Below, one piece after another: positions 11,820 through 22,166 of a stretch of DNA of 64,000 bases. The notes below the pieces were generated by a model. It was not told where the DNA came from. It was given only the letters and a program-made list of their open reading frames with translations, and ran no database searches. The DNA is from Malachius bipustulatus (taxonomy: Eukaryota; Arthropoda; Insecta; Coleoptera; Melyridae), in the NCBI GenBank assembly GCA_910589415.1, contig OU342633.1:18018858-18082857 (forward strand), in the 5' to 3' direction. Numbering within the stretch: the stretch's first letter is position 1; each line of letters starts with the position of its first letter. Made by a program: the position numbers and the translations under genes.

Positions 11820-12345
11820 ATCTGGGAAACACCAACTCCCTTTTACACTTACCGGATAATATGAATATGATTGTAGCCGCAACATTTAAAGCGTCCAATT
11901 CCATGGATACCACCATACACTCGATATACGTCATAGACCACAAAGACATGAAATATAGAAAGAAAGAAATACAGAACATCAAAGACAGAAAAACAAGAGA
12001 TATCAGAAAAAGCAACAACTTCCGGATTTTGTGACATAATAAGTTGTATGACTGCGACGGCGAGTGATTTGCTGTCATATCAACAACTCTAATTCGCTGG
12101 TGTCGCTTAGCTGCCTCCCTCACATCGTAGCTATCAGACAACTTTAAGATCACCATCTCACGTAGTTTTTTGGCATTTTCACCATTGAGCAATTTACTAT
12201 GACTCCGCCGTCGGAAATATGTTTTACTCCGACCGCTTCAATACAAGAAGACACAAGATTCAAGGTCTTCATAAGATCGGATTTGGTGTGTGAATAACTC
12301 TGAAATTTGGCTTGCAGGGTGCATGTCATTTTTAAATGTGTCAAT
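11820..12345 (-). pseudogene. LINE ORF1 (gag-like) fragment with zinc knuckle
   Basis: Minus-strand frames give VSSCIEAVGVKHISDGGVIVNC, then NAKKLREMVILKLSDSYDVREA, then HQRIRVVDMT: the RNA-binding ORF1 fold of Jockey/R1 LINEs. After a frameshift, GRFKCCGYNHIH matches the first CCHC knuckle (CFKCxGYxHxxxxC). The fragment marks the 5' part of the LINE and lies next to the CAP gene's 3' end. Confidence 0.6.
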
Positions 12346-12467
12346 TTATTTCATCTGGCTATTCCACACTTTCTATGAATGTATCACGACTAAAAAATTA
12401 ACAGTGGCAAAAACAGGAGACTTTTTTTTCTTTATTAACTTCAATTATTTATTCAAGCAAAACCTTC

Positions 12468-13821
12468 TCAACTAATGCTCAAGCATATCCATATCCAAAC
12501 TGCTTCCCAGAAAACGTACCTTGCAACCCAGTACCTCTCACCTCCTCCGTTGAACTCGAAGAAGGCCACTTCTCCACAAAGTCCCTTATACTTGTTATTG
12601 GGTTTCTGTCCTTCTGGACAGTAACCTGCTGGAGGTCCTCTCTTGAAGAGGCGCCTATTCCTGATGGCTGTCCCAGGACCGTAGTTACACACAGTTAATA
12701 GAATATTGTTACTAGTTATTGATTGTGCACAACCCACTGCCTGAGTCTTGGCGGCAATTAATGTAGTAAACGCGAACACTTGCGGCGTAAACTTTTGGTA
12801 CTGGTCGATTGTCAAAGATGTAGAGAACTCTATACCATTATCATACCATTTTTTGATGATCCCGACTATTGATGGTAAGTTTTCAGGTACAACAGGGAGG
12901 CCATTGGGGAAGAGGTTAATGGTGATGTTACCCGATCTGAAATGTCTTGAAATGGAAGCTGTAGTTGAGTTTGCGGAGCTCGTAGTGGTTTCATCGATAG
13001 AGCGTGTATCAATGGTTTGACTCACTTGATCAAATCTGAGAAAAAATGTTGAAAAATTATTATTTTTATTTTGAATCAAGAATTTCTCGTATTGTAATAA
13101 AAGAATTAAACATGTATTAAAAATAAACAACGTTTCTCATTGATGATAAATAAAACACTAATTCTAGTCTGTATATTGATGATGGATTAGTAATGTTACA
13201 AGTATTTATTTTTTACACTTCCAAAGCAGCATATTTAGATATTTTACTATTTTTATAATAACCACTACTTGTACTGCGAACTCGTTGTATTTTATATATT
13301 AAACAACTCAGTTTGGCTTATCGACTAGTAAATCGACTTATCGTGATAATTCCAATCACTTGTGATATTACCCCGGCATCACTCTTTTCGATGTAGGTAG
13401 TAGGTACTTACCTTTTGGAAATTCGACAAGCGTGATTTCCAACATGACATACATTTGCCCAGCATCTCGCAATGAACTCTAATTCGTAGTCGTAACTCAA
13501 CGCCTGCATATTGGAGGCTGAAGAACAGCCTCCGCGAGTTTCATTGCCCAGGGCCACAAAATTACGGAGTTCGTTGTGGGTGTCCACTACTGAACGGCGA
13601 AAATGGTTGGTGATCAGGACACTAGTGCAGCCTGGCAGGGGTTCACATTCTGTCAGACGCAAACAAATTATGTGCTCCGCGCCACGAGAACATGGCATGT
13701 TACAGTAAAACTCCTCACTGGACTTGAAGTTTATATCATAATTACCCTGCAGGGTTGGTTGGAACAATGTCAGAATTACTAATGCTGAAATAAGAATCTG
13801 AACTAGATGGAAACTCTTCAT
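12468..13821 (-). CDS. CAP-domain secreted protein (venom allergen 5/SCP-like), copy 1
   Basis: Two exons, CDS 13821-13412 and 13035-12468 (325 codons). The donor (aaaag|gtaagt) and acceptor (ttctcag|attt) are good, and the 376-bp intron interrupts an Arg codon. The ATG opens a hydrophobic signal peptide ending near LFQPTLQG. The N-terminal Cys-rich block (FYCNMPC...CLRLTEC) is followed by THNELRNFVALGN, the CAP helix carrying the first conserved His, then ELEFIARCWANVC with the conserved Glu. In exon 2, AVGCAQ and LTVCNYGPGTA match CAP1-end and CAP2. The usual 'HYTQxVW' is FTPQVFAF, so the second His is missing. CAP proteins are secreted. Known insect members include venom allergens, but no specific activity can be inferred. 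The C-terminus (VFWEAVWIW) is hydrophobic, and a possible donor gag|gtgaga near 12535 could mean a further exon. Confidence 0.85.
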
Positions 13822-13849
13822 TCAGTATGCGTATTTTGGCTTGGAAAAT

Positions 13850-13875
13850 CACAAACGTTGACTGATAGATATATT
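13850..13875 (-). promoter_or_regulatory. Initiator (TCAGTC) of CAP copy 1
   Basis: CTATCAGTCAACG on the minus strand, with the arthropod initiator TCAGT at 13861-13865, lies about 40 bases before the ATG. The same CTATCAGTCAA occurs ahead of CAP copy 2, which is the main reason to trust it. No clear TATA box is at -30. Confidence 0.5.
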
Positions 13876-13979
13876 AGTTGATTTGGCAATCTGAAAGCAA
13901 ATCAGATGCGAAGCTGATTATTTAACGATATATATGTCACTTTGATCACCGATGGGGTGTTTTTAGGGAACCTGTATTA

Positions 13980-15329
13980 CCGACTCTGACGCTTATTATT
14001 AGGGTAGCGCATTCTCATTCTCACAAAAAGTTGGGAAAAAATTTGGGAATGTCAAATTCAACTTAAAAAACGTCAGATTTTCAATGAACGTTCAACCGTC
14101 TAAAAATTCACACAATTTGTTATTAGGTCAGCGTATCTTATTGAAACTGTAAACTTCTGCCGCCGAAGAGGATGCTTCAGCAATAAAAAGAGGGGATTCT
14201 ACTTGTTCGCGTTGCGTAGAAAAAATTCAATCTTCAGAGGTGAATACCTCGAGAAAATGAGTTTTTCTGAGCTTATGCACGTGAAGACTTTTGATCTACT
14301 CATCAAGTGCTATCGATTCCCAAACTTGCAACAAATTTAACCGTTAGCTCATCTCCATAAGGATTCTGCGGGGTCCATTGTAAAGAATTTTATGCTTAGA
14401 TAATAAGTATATGCATATTATCGGGTGTTCATTAACTATAACATGTCCTAAATGTACCGTGGAGCTCGGAACTTGATTTCGACTGCGTTTGTTAGTCTCC
14501 AAATGGGAGAACAGTTTGTTAGTCTCGAATCATCGGTATTTCATCCGTAACCGTAACTCTAAATTATTCAGTGTATATGCGTCAAATAGTCGTAAACAGT
14601 GTTTCTCGCCATGGGTATTTCAAAGTAACAGTTATTTGAGATCTGTCGCTACTCCCTTATTCTGTTCTCCCATCCCTAGTCCCAGCTAAATGAAATAGAT
14701 AAAATGTGACATTTAGCATTTTTTAATTCCGTTGAAGGAAAGGTTAATAAATAATCAATAAGATTAATTTTTATTAGACAAAGAAAATAATAGTTACTGA
14801 AGTTTGGTTCTTTATTTATATTGTTCAAATTAACTCAAAGCGCTCTCGTAAGAGCGAAAAACTGCTATACTTGAAAGTTATTTTCGCAAAGGGAGTATTA
14901 AGCTTCATGGAATTTAGATGTTCTCTTTAGATCTGTCTGGAATAATTATCATGTGGTGCAATCCAAGAATTGCTTCTTGTTCCTCATCAATTTCAGTGCT
15001 TGGATGGAATGTTTCTGTAGGAGAACCTGCTTACAAGCTGCTTATGAAATGTGCTCACTTTTGTCCTTATTCAGTGATATAGCAGTGGAAGCACACCTAC
15101 TCGAGGACATTCCTGGCAGGTGAAACTTTTTTCGATAGTTTTCCTGAAACTCACAGTATTCATCAAGACTATTTCAGGTTTAGCGTAGTTTAAAATATCA
15201 CTTTCGTCAGTTCCCAGACCGATGCGCCGTAGTCATCCACATTCTGAAATCTTAAATGTGATTTCTTTCTACGCATTTACATTGAAGACTCATTGTAACT
15301 CATTGAACATTATAACATTGAACATATTT
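13980..15329. other. Intergenic, no gene seen
   Basis: Open frames here (for example 14489-14689) lack codon bias, homology or splice context. An AT-rich stretch runs from 14680 to 14830. No repeats were recognised before the IS630 fragment at 15330. Confidence 0.35.
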
Positions 15330-15694
15330 TGTGTGAGACTGTTAACGAAGTCAAGTCGAGAGGAGAGTTCGTTGAGATAAACGATACACCAGGCGAACAG
15401 TTACAGAGTGCCTTTAGTGGAGTGAGAAACCGTCTATTAAAATTTTTCCAGGAGGGTGAAGGGCACAGTACCTATCTATTTCTTAAATGAATTAATTATT
15501 GTTGATTTTATTTATGTCTTTTATAAAAATGTTGATAAAGTAAGTGCCTATTTTATTAACGTTCTTGAATACTTTGACAACTGTCCTTACCTAACAAAAT
15601 CAAGAGCTGTCAGTTGGAAAGGGTGGATTAAGTTAAAGCAAACCTCTTTGTGTCAGGGCCTACTCCAAAACGGGTTAGTTTTCGAACACCCTTT
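15330..15694 (+). mobile_element. IS630/Tc1-mariner 3' end with terminal repeat
   Basis: The plus strand encodes the last part of a transposase (ALQS-like block, GVRNRLLKFFQEGEGHSTYL, stop), then a 3' UTR and the terminus. The coding end and UTR (about 15410-15590) are closely similar to 62935-63135. The terminus 15604-15694 is an inverted copy of 33162-33252 and ends ...TTCGAACACCCTTT. The 5' part is missing. It sits between the two CAP genes, so it inserted after or around their duplication. Confidence 0.65.
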
Positions 15695-15861
15695 TAGGTA
15701 TCTACCTTATATTAAAATTGAATGGTTTTTCGGTGTCTGATTTTTAAATAAAAAGTATCTGACATATAAAAACTGAGATATTATACAAATAAAAATTTAC
15801 CAGATACTCTATCATCTAATATTCATTCACTTTTTTGGTATCACATTCGGCCATAACTTCC

Positions 15862-16965
15862 TCACCTAACTGTGCGACATATCCATACTATCCCCCAGAC
15901 AACCTCCCATATAACCAAGCATCTTACTCTTCCTGCGCTGATCCCTAAGAAACCTATCTCACCACATAGCCCCTTGTATTTGTCATTGGGTTTCAGTCCA
16001 TTTGGGCAATTATTAGCTGGGGCGCCTCTCCTGAATAGACCCTTATTTCTGATAGCTCCCACAGGACCGTAGTTACACACAGTGAGCAGAATGTTGTCCC
16101 TGGTTATCGCCTGAGCACATCCTACTGCCCGCGTTCTTGACGCCACTATTGTAGCGAACGCAAATAGTTGTGGCCTATAGTTTTGGTAATGGTCGATTGT
16201 ACGAGATGTGGAGAACTCTATACCACTATACCACCTCTTAACGATCTCTACTATTGGTGGTAGATCTTCAGGTACAAGGGGAAGATCAGCCGGGAAGCTT
16301 TGAACTTGGAAAGGATTTGGGGAGCTATTAGTGGCTGTACTGACGTAAACTCCATCGATAGTTTGACTCACTCGATCGAATCTGAAAAAATTCAATATTG
16401 AAGAATGCTGGTCTATATAGCAGATGCAGATTACTAGATTTTGTTAGCTCTCCTCCTACTTTAAGTAATTGAAACAAATATGAATTAAATGACTCAAAGA
16501 AAGTTGAAAAATTTGAAAATATTCTAGAATATCACTTATAAAAATATAATAATACCTCCTAGAAATTCGGCAACCATCATTTTCAACCAAGCACGTATTG
16601 GCCCAACATCTCGCAATAAATTCTAGTTCGTAGTCGTAACTAACAGCCTCCATGTTGGACGCTGAAGAACAACCTCCACGAGTTTCGTTGCCAAGAGCCA
16701 CCCAGTTCCGTAATTCGTTGTGAATGTCAAGAACCGAACGGCGAAAATTGTTGGTGATCTGGACACTAATACAGCCTGGAATGGGCTCGCATTCCCCCAA
16801 ACGCAAACACACTATGTGCTCCAGTCCTCCTGGACATGGCATGTTACAGTATATCTGCTCAGTCTCCTTGAATTTATCGTCATAATTATACTGAGAAGTT
16901 ATTTGGAGCTTGAATAATATTATTAGAATTGAGATTAGGATTTGAGGGTACTGGAAACTGTACAT
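15862..16965 (-). CDS. CAP-domain secreted protein (venom allergen 5/SCP-like), copy 2
   Basis: Two exons, CDS 16965-16556 and 16381-15862 (309 codons), with a 174-bp intron at the same place and phase as copy 1. Both first exons carry exactly 410 coding bases. The preferred start MYSFQYPQILISILII gives a signal peptide aligned with copy 1. An upstream in-frame ATG at 17031 would add 22 residues. Motifs: IYCNMPC, CLRLGEC, IHNELRNWVALGN (first CAP His), ELEFIARCWANTC (Glu), AVGCAQA and LTVCNYGPVGA. In place of CAP1 'HYTQ' it has NYRPQLFAF, so the second His is absent here too. The exon 2 linker is shorter than in copy 1. The tail after CGEIGFLG differs, and a GTAAGA close by leaves a third exon possible. 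It is a secreted protein of unknown target and a tandem paralogue. Confidence 0.85.
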
Positions 16966-17043
16966 AAAATATGTGAATTTGGGTTGTAAAGGAACCAGTT
17001 TGAGTGTAGAAAATATAATTTTTCTTGACATTGAGGGATATCA

Positions 17044-17090
17044 TTTTGACTGATAGATGTATCACAGACTATCATACCTTAAAAGATCGC
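17044..17090 (-). promoter_or_regulatory. Core promoter of CAP copy 2
   Basis: CTATCAGTCAA occurs on the minus strand with the initiator at 17049-17053. It is identical over 11 bases to the copy 1 site. A TATA-like TTTTAAGG lies about 30 bases upstream (17078-17087). The first downstream ATG is at 17031 and the favoured one at 16965. Confidence 0.5.
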
Positions 17091-17123
17091 CGACTCAATG
17101 TAAATATTTTGGATACAAACTTG

Positions 17124-17156
17124 AGCGCCCCCTGCCCGCGAGGTGCCGTAACTAAA
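17124..17156. repeat. GC-rich 33-bp direct repeat, copy 1 (CTCF-like core)
   Basis: AGCGCCCCCTGCCC, then GAGGTGCCG and AACTAAA. The reverse complement contains CAGGGGGCGCT, which fits the core of the known CTCF motif. It differs from copy 2 at three positions. Confidence 0.5.
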
Positions 17157-18309
17157 AAGCATTTATGGTGGTGGTGGAGGTATAGCGGTTGGCGGGATAT
17201 TTAAATTTTATCTATTAGTTCTGGCTATTTGGAAGTCCACATAATAATTAATTAATACAATTTTCAATAATAACGTCAGCGCATATACGTTACTATTGAA
17301 AAGTGCATTAATATTATTTGTGCATGGTTAAATGAAAAGAACAGGTATACGTTTATCATTAACTTTTATTAATTAGTTTTTATAATTAAAAAGGAAACCA
17401 ATTGTATAAGTTAAAAAGTATTATAAGTATCTCATAGGTATAAAAAAATATCTTGAAAGATTTTTAAAACTATGTAACAAATATTCCTGTTAACATACAT
17501 CCAATTTTCAAATTTATTAGTTTTTATATCAAAATACCTACATATAATACCTCAAAAAAATAGTATCATTTTTTATTACTTCCAAACAGATGAAAACATG
17601 GGGGATTGCTGATGAAGTATATAATCCGTTGAAATTTGGAAAATTTAACTTTAAGGCTACAATAATAATACTTACTAAGTTCCTATTTACGTAAACTTCA
17701 TAAACTTAAGAAAATTGGTGCCGAATTAATAAGCTGAAATGATCAATCATAAATCGACTAAGCTGAAATACAACAATATTCACTACCCGCATTACTTTGA
17801 TTGAAGTAGTTAAAATTCGTTTTTTTTTACGTTTAATGACACATAAAAACTCCAGCAGCTCCCGAATTTCTTCTTGAAGTCCACCAGTTCACCATAATAA
17901 TATGGAAACTTTCTGTCATTCAGTGAACACGTTCATGTTCAGGGGACCCTTTCACTGCTAATGTGGAACCTGTGAAAGAAATTCTATATTCAAACAAACG
18001 TATAACATACCTAAATGATGAAGAATAATTGATATGAGTACCACCAAGCACATTTCTAACTATTTATATCTTTTACTTACCAGATTAAATTACTGCTGCC
18101 TTTCAGTGATATTTTCTGGACTTATTTCAGCACTGCAAATCACCCAAATAATATGCAAATTGTAAAATAAATGGTGAACACGACGCAAATTGAAATTTGT
18201 TTGTATTTATTTTATTAGTTGTCAAATAGTTTCCAAGGAAATGAAAGCGAAGTCCGATTGATCACGATGCCTAAACGGGTAAGAACGAAATTCAAGTTCT
18301 CTTGACGGC

Positions 18310-18342
18310 AGCGCCCCCTGCCCCTGAGGTGCCGCAACTAAA
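18310..18342. repeat. GC-rich 33-bp direct repeat, copy 2 (CTCF-like core)
   Basis: Same orientation as 17124-17156, about 1.19 kb away, with 30 of 33 positions identical in AT-rich surroundings. Confidence 0.5.
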
Positions 18343-19673
18343 TTCAATGTTCAAGGTCATATATCTGAGTTGGAGATGTATACGTCGCTATTTACGACCA
18401 AATAATTTTTGTGGGTTGATTGTTGATTATTGAGAAGTGATTTTAATGATTTTTGATATTTTCTCTTAAAAAATGTCTCACGTGCTATTATACACTATTT
18501 CTCAGTATCGAAATTGTGTGCGGTAACCGACATTACTAAGATGGTTATCTGCGTTTAAAGGTGCGGTGCAAATGTATAGTTTTTTATGTGAGGTGGTTAC
18601 GTGCATGAAGACCCAGCGGTCGATGAATTGATCAAGGCTTTAGAATATAGAAGAAAAGTTAATTGGAATTCTACCAAGCAAAAGAATACAGGGTGTTTTA
18701 AAACATGAGTCGGAAAATTAAAAGTATGCATGGTTCCATATACCTCGTTCTTAGAAAAAAAGTTCCTATATGGGTCCGCAAAAGAACCGTTTTCGAGATA
18801 CGCAGGGTGTCAAAAAAGTTTTTTTTAGTTATTTGACGATATATCTAAGAAACAATTTGAGATGCGTAGCTCAGCTTTTGTACACATCTTGTCATTAATA
18901 TTATCTATACTGAAATGGATCGCACCTAGGTAGGATGATAAGGAATTTATTTCCATCTCCCTCGTTAAATCAACTCAAACCGAAAAAGCAAACAGTACAA
19001 GAATAGGTACGTAATTATCTAAAGGTAAAATTGTTAGGAAATGAAAACGCAGCCATGCGCCATTGCGGCAAAGAAACGATTCCTGCCAGTTCATTAAATA
19101 TTCATAAAATAAAAACGCTCTAGTTGGTAGTATTCCAGCCTCTTAGCAACATCTAAACGAAACGAAATGACAAAAAGGGCCAGATGTTGGAATGTCTTCA
19201 TAAAAGTCACCCTCGGACCGATTGAAAGAGATAAAGACCTCGAGGCGGTGGAAGGAAAGTTACGCGGCACGAAACAGACAATAGCTCCAGTAATAAGACA
19301 ATGGCAAATCGCCAGGTATTCCACCCACGGTAATGATAGTAGGGCAATCAGTAAAGCAAAGAAATAAACAACGGTAGCCAAAAATGCATCATGATCCCCA
19401 AACAGCAAGTAGGTGAAAATACGAAATGAAAGTTAAGCCGGTGTAATTATAGTAGGTAGGTACAATGAAAAGTACAATAACGCCTCGGCCGATTTGGTAG
19501 GAATTTTAGGTAGTTGAAGTTCAGGAAAATTCAGTAAGGTAGCCGCAATCTCAACTTGCTAAGTCTCAAGATAAGGGAGATGTGATGGGAAATAAAACGA
19601 ACGAAATCACGTGATGGGACAGTGCCAATAGGGTGCATTGTTGCTTGTCGTGTTTAGAAGGCGGGCCGCTGCT

Positions 19674-19720
19674 TCTATAAAGGCAGACGTCTTGCCGCAG
19701 CCCAAAGCAGAGTCGGATCA
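19674..19720 (+). promoter_or_regulatory. Candidate TATA/initiator core promoter
   Basis: TATAAA at 19676-19681 is followed about 30-35 bases later by GGATCAGATTTCGATCAGG, which holds initiator-like TCAG copies. A splice-donor-like gggtaagtatc lies at about 19909. No clear ORF follows, so it could drive an LTR element, a non-coding RNA or a 5' UTR exon. Confidence 0.35.
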
Positions 19721-19771
19721 GATTTCGATCAGGCTCGGTCAGATTTCCTAACCCTTTGGACGGTGAATCCT

Positions 19772-20040
19772 AGAGATGGCATATAAGCGGACTCCAGGTC
19801 GCCCAATCCTTATCTTAACTCTATATTTCAACTGGAGATGGCACGTAGGCGGACTCCGGTTGAATTTCCTTTATCTGCCTTAGAAAAATTCCAGTTGAAG
19901 CCCAATAAGGGTAAGTATCGTTTCACGCAAACTTCAAATCAGAATTCTAAATTTCCTTGATTTGGTTCAGCTAGAGATGACATATAGGCGGACTCCGGTT
20001 GAATTTCCTTTGTCTGCCTTAGAAAAATTCCCGTGGAAAT
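19772..20040 (+). repeat. Three copies of an 'agatggcatatAGGCGGACTCC' motif
   Basis: Copies start at 19772, 19834 and 19973. The second and third share about 59 bases (through TTGAATTTCCTT and CTGCCTTAGAAAAATTCC) with a 139-base period. They lie just downstream of the TATA candidate, within the would-be transcript. Confidence 0.6.
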
Positions 20041-20229
20041 CCAATTAATTTGCATCTCGTCTCGAAACAACTCGAAACAACTCGCAGTTGGCAGATTCTC
20101 TTCGAACCGATTCACTGGTAGATGTCAAAGCGCAAATTCTGAAGGAGTTTCCTTCGCAAATTAGGGAAAGTTCATTGAGAGGATAGTCAGGGAGGATCTC
20201 TCTTCGAAACAAAATCCACAAAAATAAAT

Positions 20230-20910
20230 AATTGAGCCGATTCGCAGCAGTCACGTGTGCAGGTCCCATTTTAAATCAGGCAAAGCAATTAGTAAGGAAG
20301 TGGACGGCAGCACCAATAATATTGAGTACTTGCTTCATCGCGGTATGGGAGGTCGGGGTGGAGCTGGGAGGAGGATCAAACCCAGGTCAGGAATTAATAA
20401 CCTGTGAATGGGTGGCACGGCACATCATCAGAAATAATTCAAGTTAGGAGGTCGACAACGAAATAAATGAACAAATCATTCTGATTTCTCAAAGGGTCCG
20501 AGTTTGTTTAGTGCGGATGAAGCATCAAACAAATATTAGGCAAGAACCTGTCCCTTTAAATTATACGACATAAAGAAAGTGAAAGGAATTCCTTCGCTAT
20601 TGTATAGCACCATGAATGAAGATCGCAGTTCCTGCCAGAGCATAGCACCCCCAGATATAGAGTAGTATAGAACAGGGCAAGCTTAGGCAGGGTTGTCAGA
20701 AATCAAAATCAACCGAGATAGAAGAAAATCCCAGTAGGTTCTTTTGCGCATCCGTTTCGGCCATACTAATCCTGGCACACCTCAATCAACGAGCAGGGGT
20801 AATTACTGTAAACACAACGAAAGAAATCACAGCGGTCCTATTAGGGGTAAATAGACGATTACTGTTGCTTTTGACAAGAGAGCAACGGGCCCGGGGTCCT
20901 AACGTTACAG
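20230..20910. other. Unassigned GC-richer DNA
   Basis: Both strands have open stretches but no recognisable product. The end ...CTAACGTTACA at about 20910, read on the minus strand, begins TGTAACGTTAG like a gypsy-type LTR start. No matching second terminus or target duplication was found. Confidence 0.25.
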
Positions 20911-22166
20911 TACCTTTTGAAGGCTAATAAACAAATTATTTGACAGTGAAACACATCTTTAAAAAAAATATCAAAACCAAGTAAATAATGTTTTTTGCCC
21001 ACAGCAAAACATGCTGCAGTTTTTATGTTTTTCATCATAAAATGCGGCCTTTTTGAAAATTATTTTACATTAAAGCTTTCGACCAAAAGCACTTTAAAAT
21101 GTGGCTTCACAATGCCAATTATACCAGTGTCGTAGAAAGTAGAGGAAAAAATTTCAAGAAACCCTATTTCCTAATATTAAATATAAATCCTCCGCCACTG
21201 CCATATGGAAAGAAATTTACATAGCGCTCAAAAAGTAAACAATATTACTGATAAGGTGTGTGCCAAAATTCAGTGTTACATCTCGAGCGGTTCCTGAGAT
21301 ATCGCCGAAAAATCGACAATTTTTTTTTTACACCGTGTCTCGAAAACGGTGGGTTTTGCGAACTTAGAACTTAATTAATAATTGTTAGGACATTTTTTTC
21401 TCAGAACGCGCTAAGGAATCACACCTTATATTTTCCAACATCTGTTTCGAAATAGCCTGTAAAAAATTAAGAAAAGCTGTAAAGCTCTACGTAGGTACTG
21501 AAATCCTACACTTTTACTTCAAGTTCCAAAAAATTTCGGCAATTTTTCTCCTCTTATAGGTACAGTTTGAGTTTGGATACCTCTTCTTATTACGTATTTT
21601 GATGAAGTTAAAGAAATAATACAATAACATTAGACGAGAATGGCAGCTGTGATAAAAGAATAAAGAAAATACACGTGTATTTTTGAAGTATTACGTCATT
21701 TGAAATTTCCTTCTTTTCAATTAATATCTCCATTAGAATAATTTGAATGAATACATATTTATAAGAGTTCGATATAGATAAAAACGGGCACAAAGTGACT
21801 GCTAAACAACTTAATTAATGCAATTTAATGAATAAACTAAGCTGCGAGGTATCTAGAGAGATAGAATAGGGCATTACAGCATAACTGAGGTAGGTATATG
21901 GTGCTATTAAATTAGAGTAAGATATGATCAATCATCAACACCTATCTATTTGATCATTGCTCGGTATAGCTGTATAAATATCCTATTAAAATTCTAATCA
22001 TTCAGTAGTGGTGGCGTGCTGTGAAAAGGTCATTTCAGAAACGCAGTGTCGTAGAATTCCCTTTAAAAAAAATCAGTTATCTAATAGCAAATAGCTTTAG
22101 TAGTTAAAACCATAAAGATTTTTAGATAGATCAGGCACCAGTAAATACAAAATAAAACCTACCTAC

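Larger units (their letters stand above)
7390..12345 (-). mobile_element. Broken Jockey/R1-type LINE with nested insertions
   Basis: Minus-strand fragments occur in the correct order for one non-LTR element: ORF1 (about 12345-11830), endonuclease (11653-11180), the region before reverse transcriptase (9670-9580), reverse transcriptase (9550-9250) and the C-terminal Cys/His tail (8500-7980). An AT-rich 3' UTR with an AATAAA-like signal near 7400 follows. It is interrupted by an IS630 N-terminal fragment (about 8760-9180) and two Harbinger-type MITEs (10240-10975). Every coding block is frameshifted. The 5' end stops about 120 bp from the last exon of the first CAP gene. Confidence 0.7.
17100..18680. 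other. Upstream flank of the CAP pair
   Basis: The region is AT-rich with no gene. It holds two direct copies of a GC-rich 33-mer (listed separately). The intervening 1.15 kb has only AT-rich low-complexity DNA. Confidence 0.35.
18687..21430. mobile_element. Diverged foldback pair enclosing unique DNA
   Basis: The left end begins TACAGGGTGTTTT. The right end closes with CACCTTATA in inverted orientation. The arms (about 18687-18925 and 21190-21430) share blocks in the same order: TTCTnAGAAAAAAA with TCCTA, CCGTTTTCGAGA, a GTGTnAAAAAA run, a CGATATnTC block and ACACA. Identity is only moderate. The roughly 2.2-kb space between is unrelated, GC-richer DNA with a promoter-like start at 19674. 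They may be two separate relics rather than one element. Confidence 0.4.

Noticed and set aside
19094..19408. Hydrophobic minus-strand frame of about 100 codons
   Set aside because: It starts at a non-ATG codon, has no usable upstream ATG, and shows no homology.
19448..20910. A 1.46-kb solo LTR (TGTAAT...GTTACA)
   Set aside because: The flanking bases do not match as a target duplication and no second copy is seen. Kept only as unassigned DNA.
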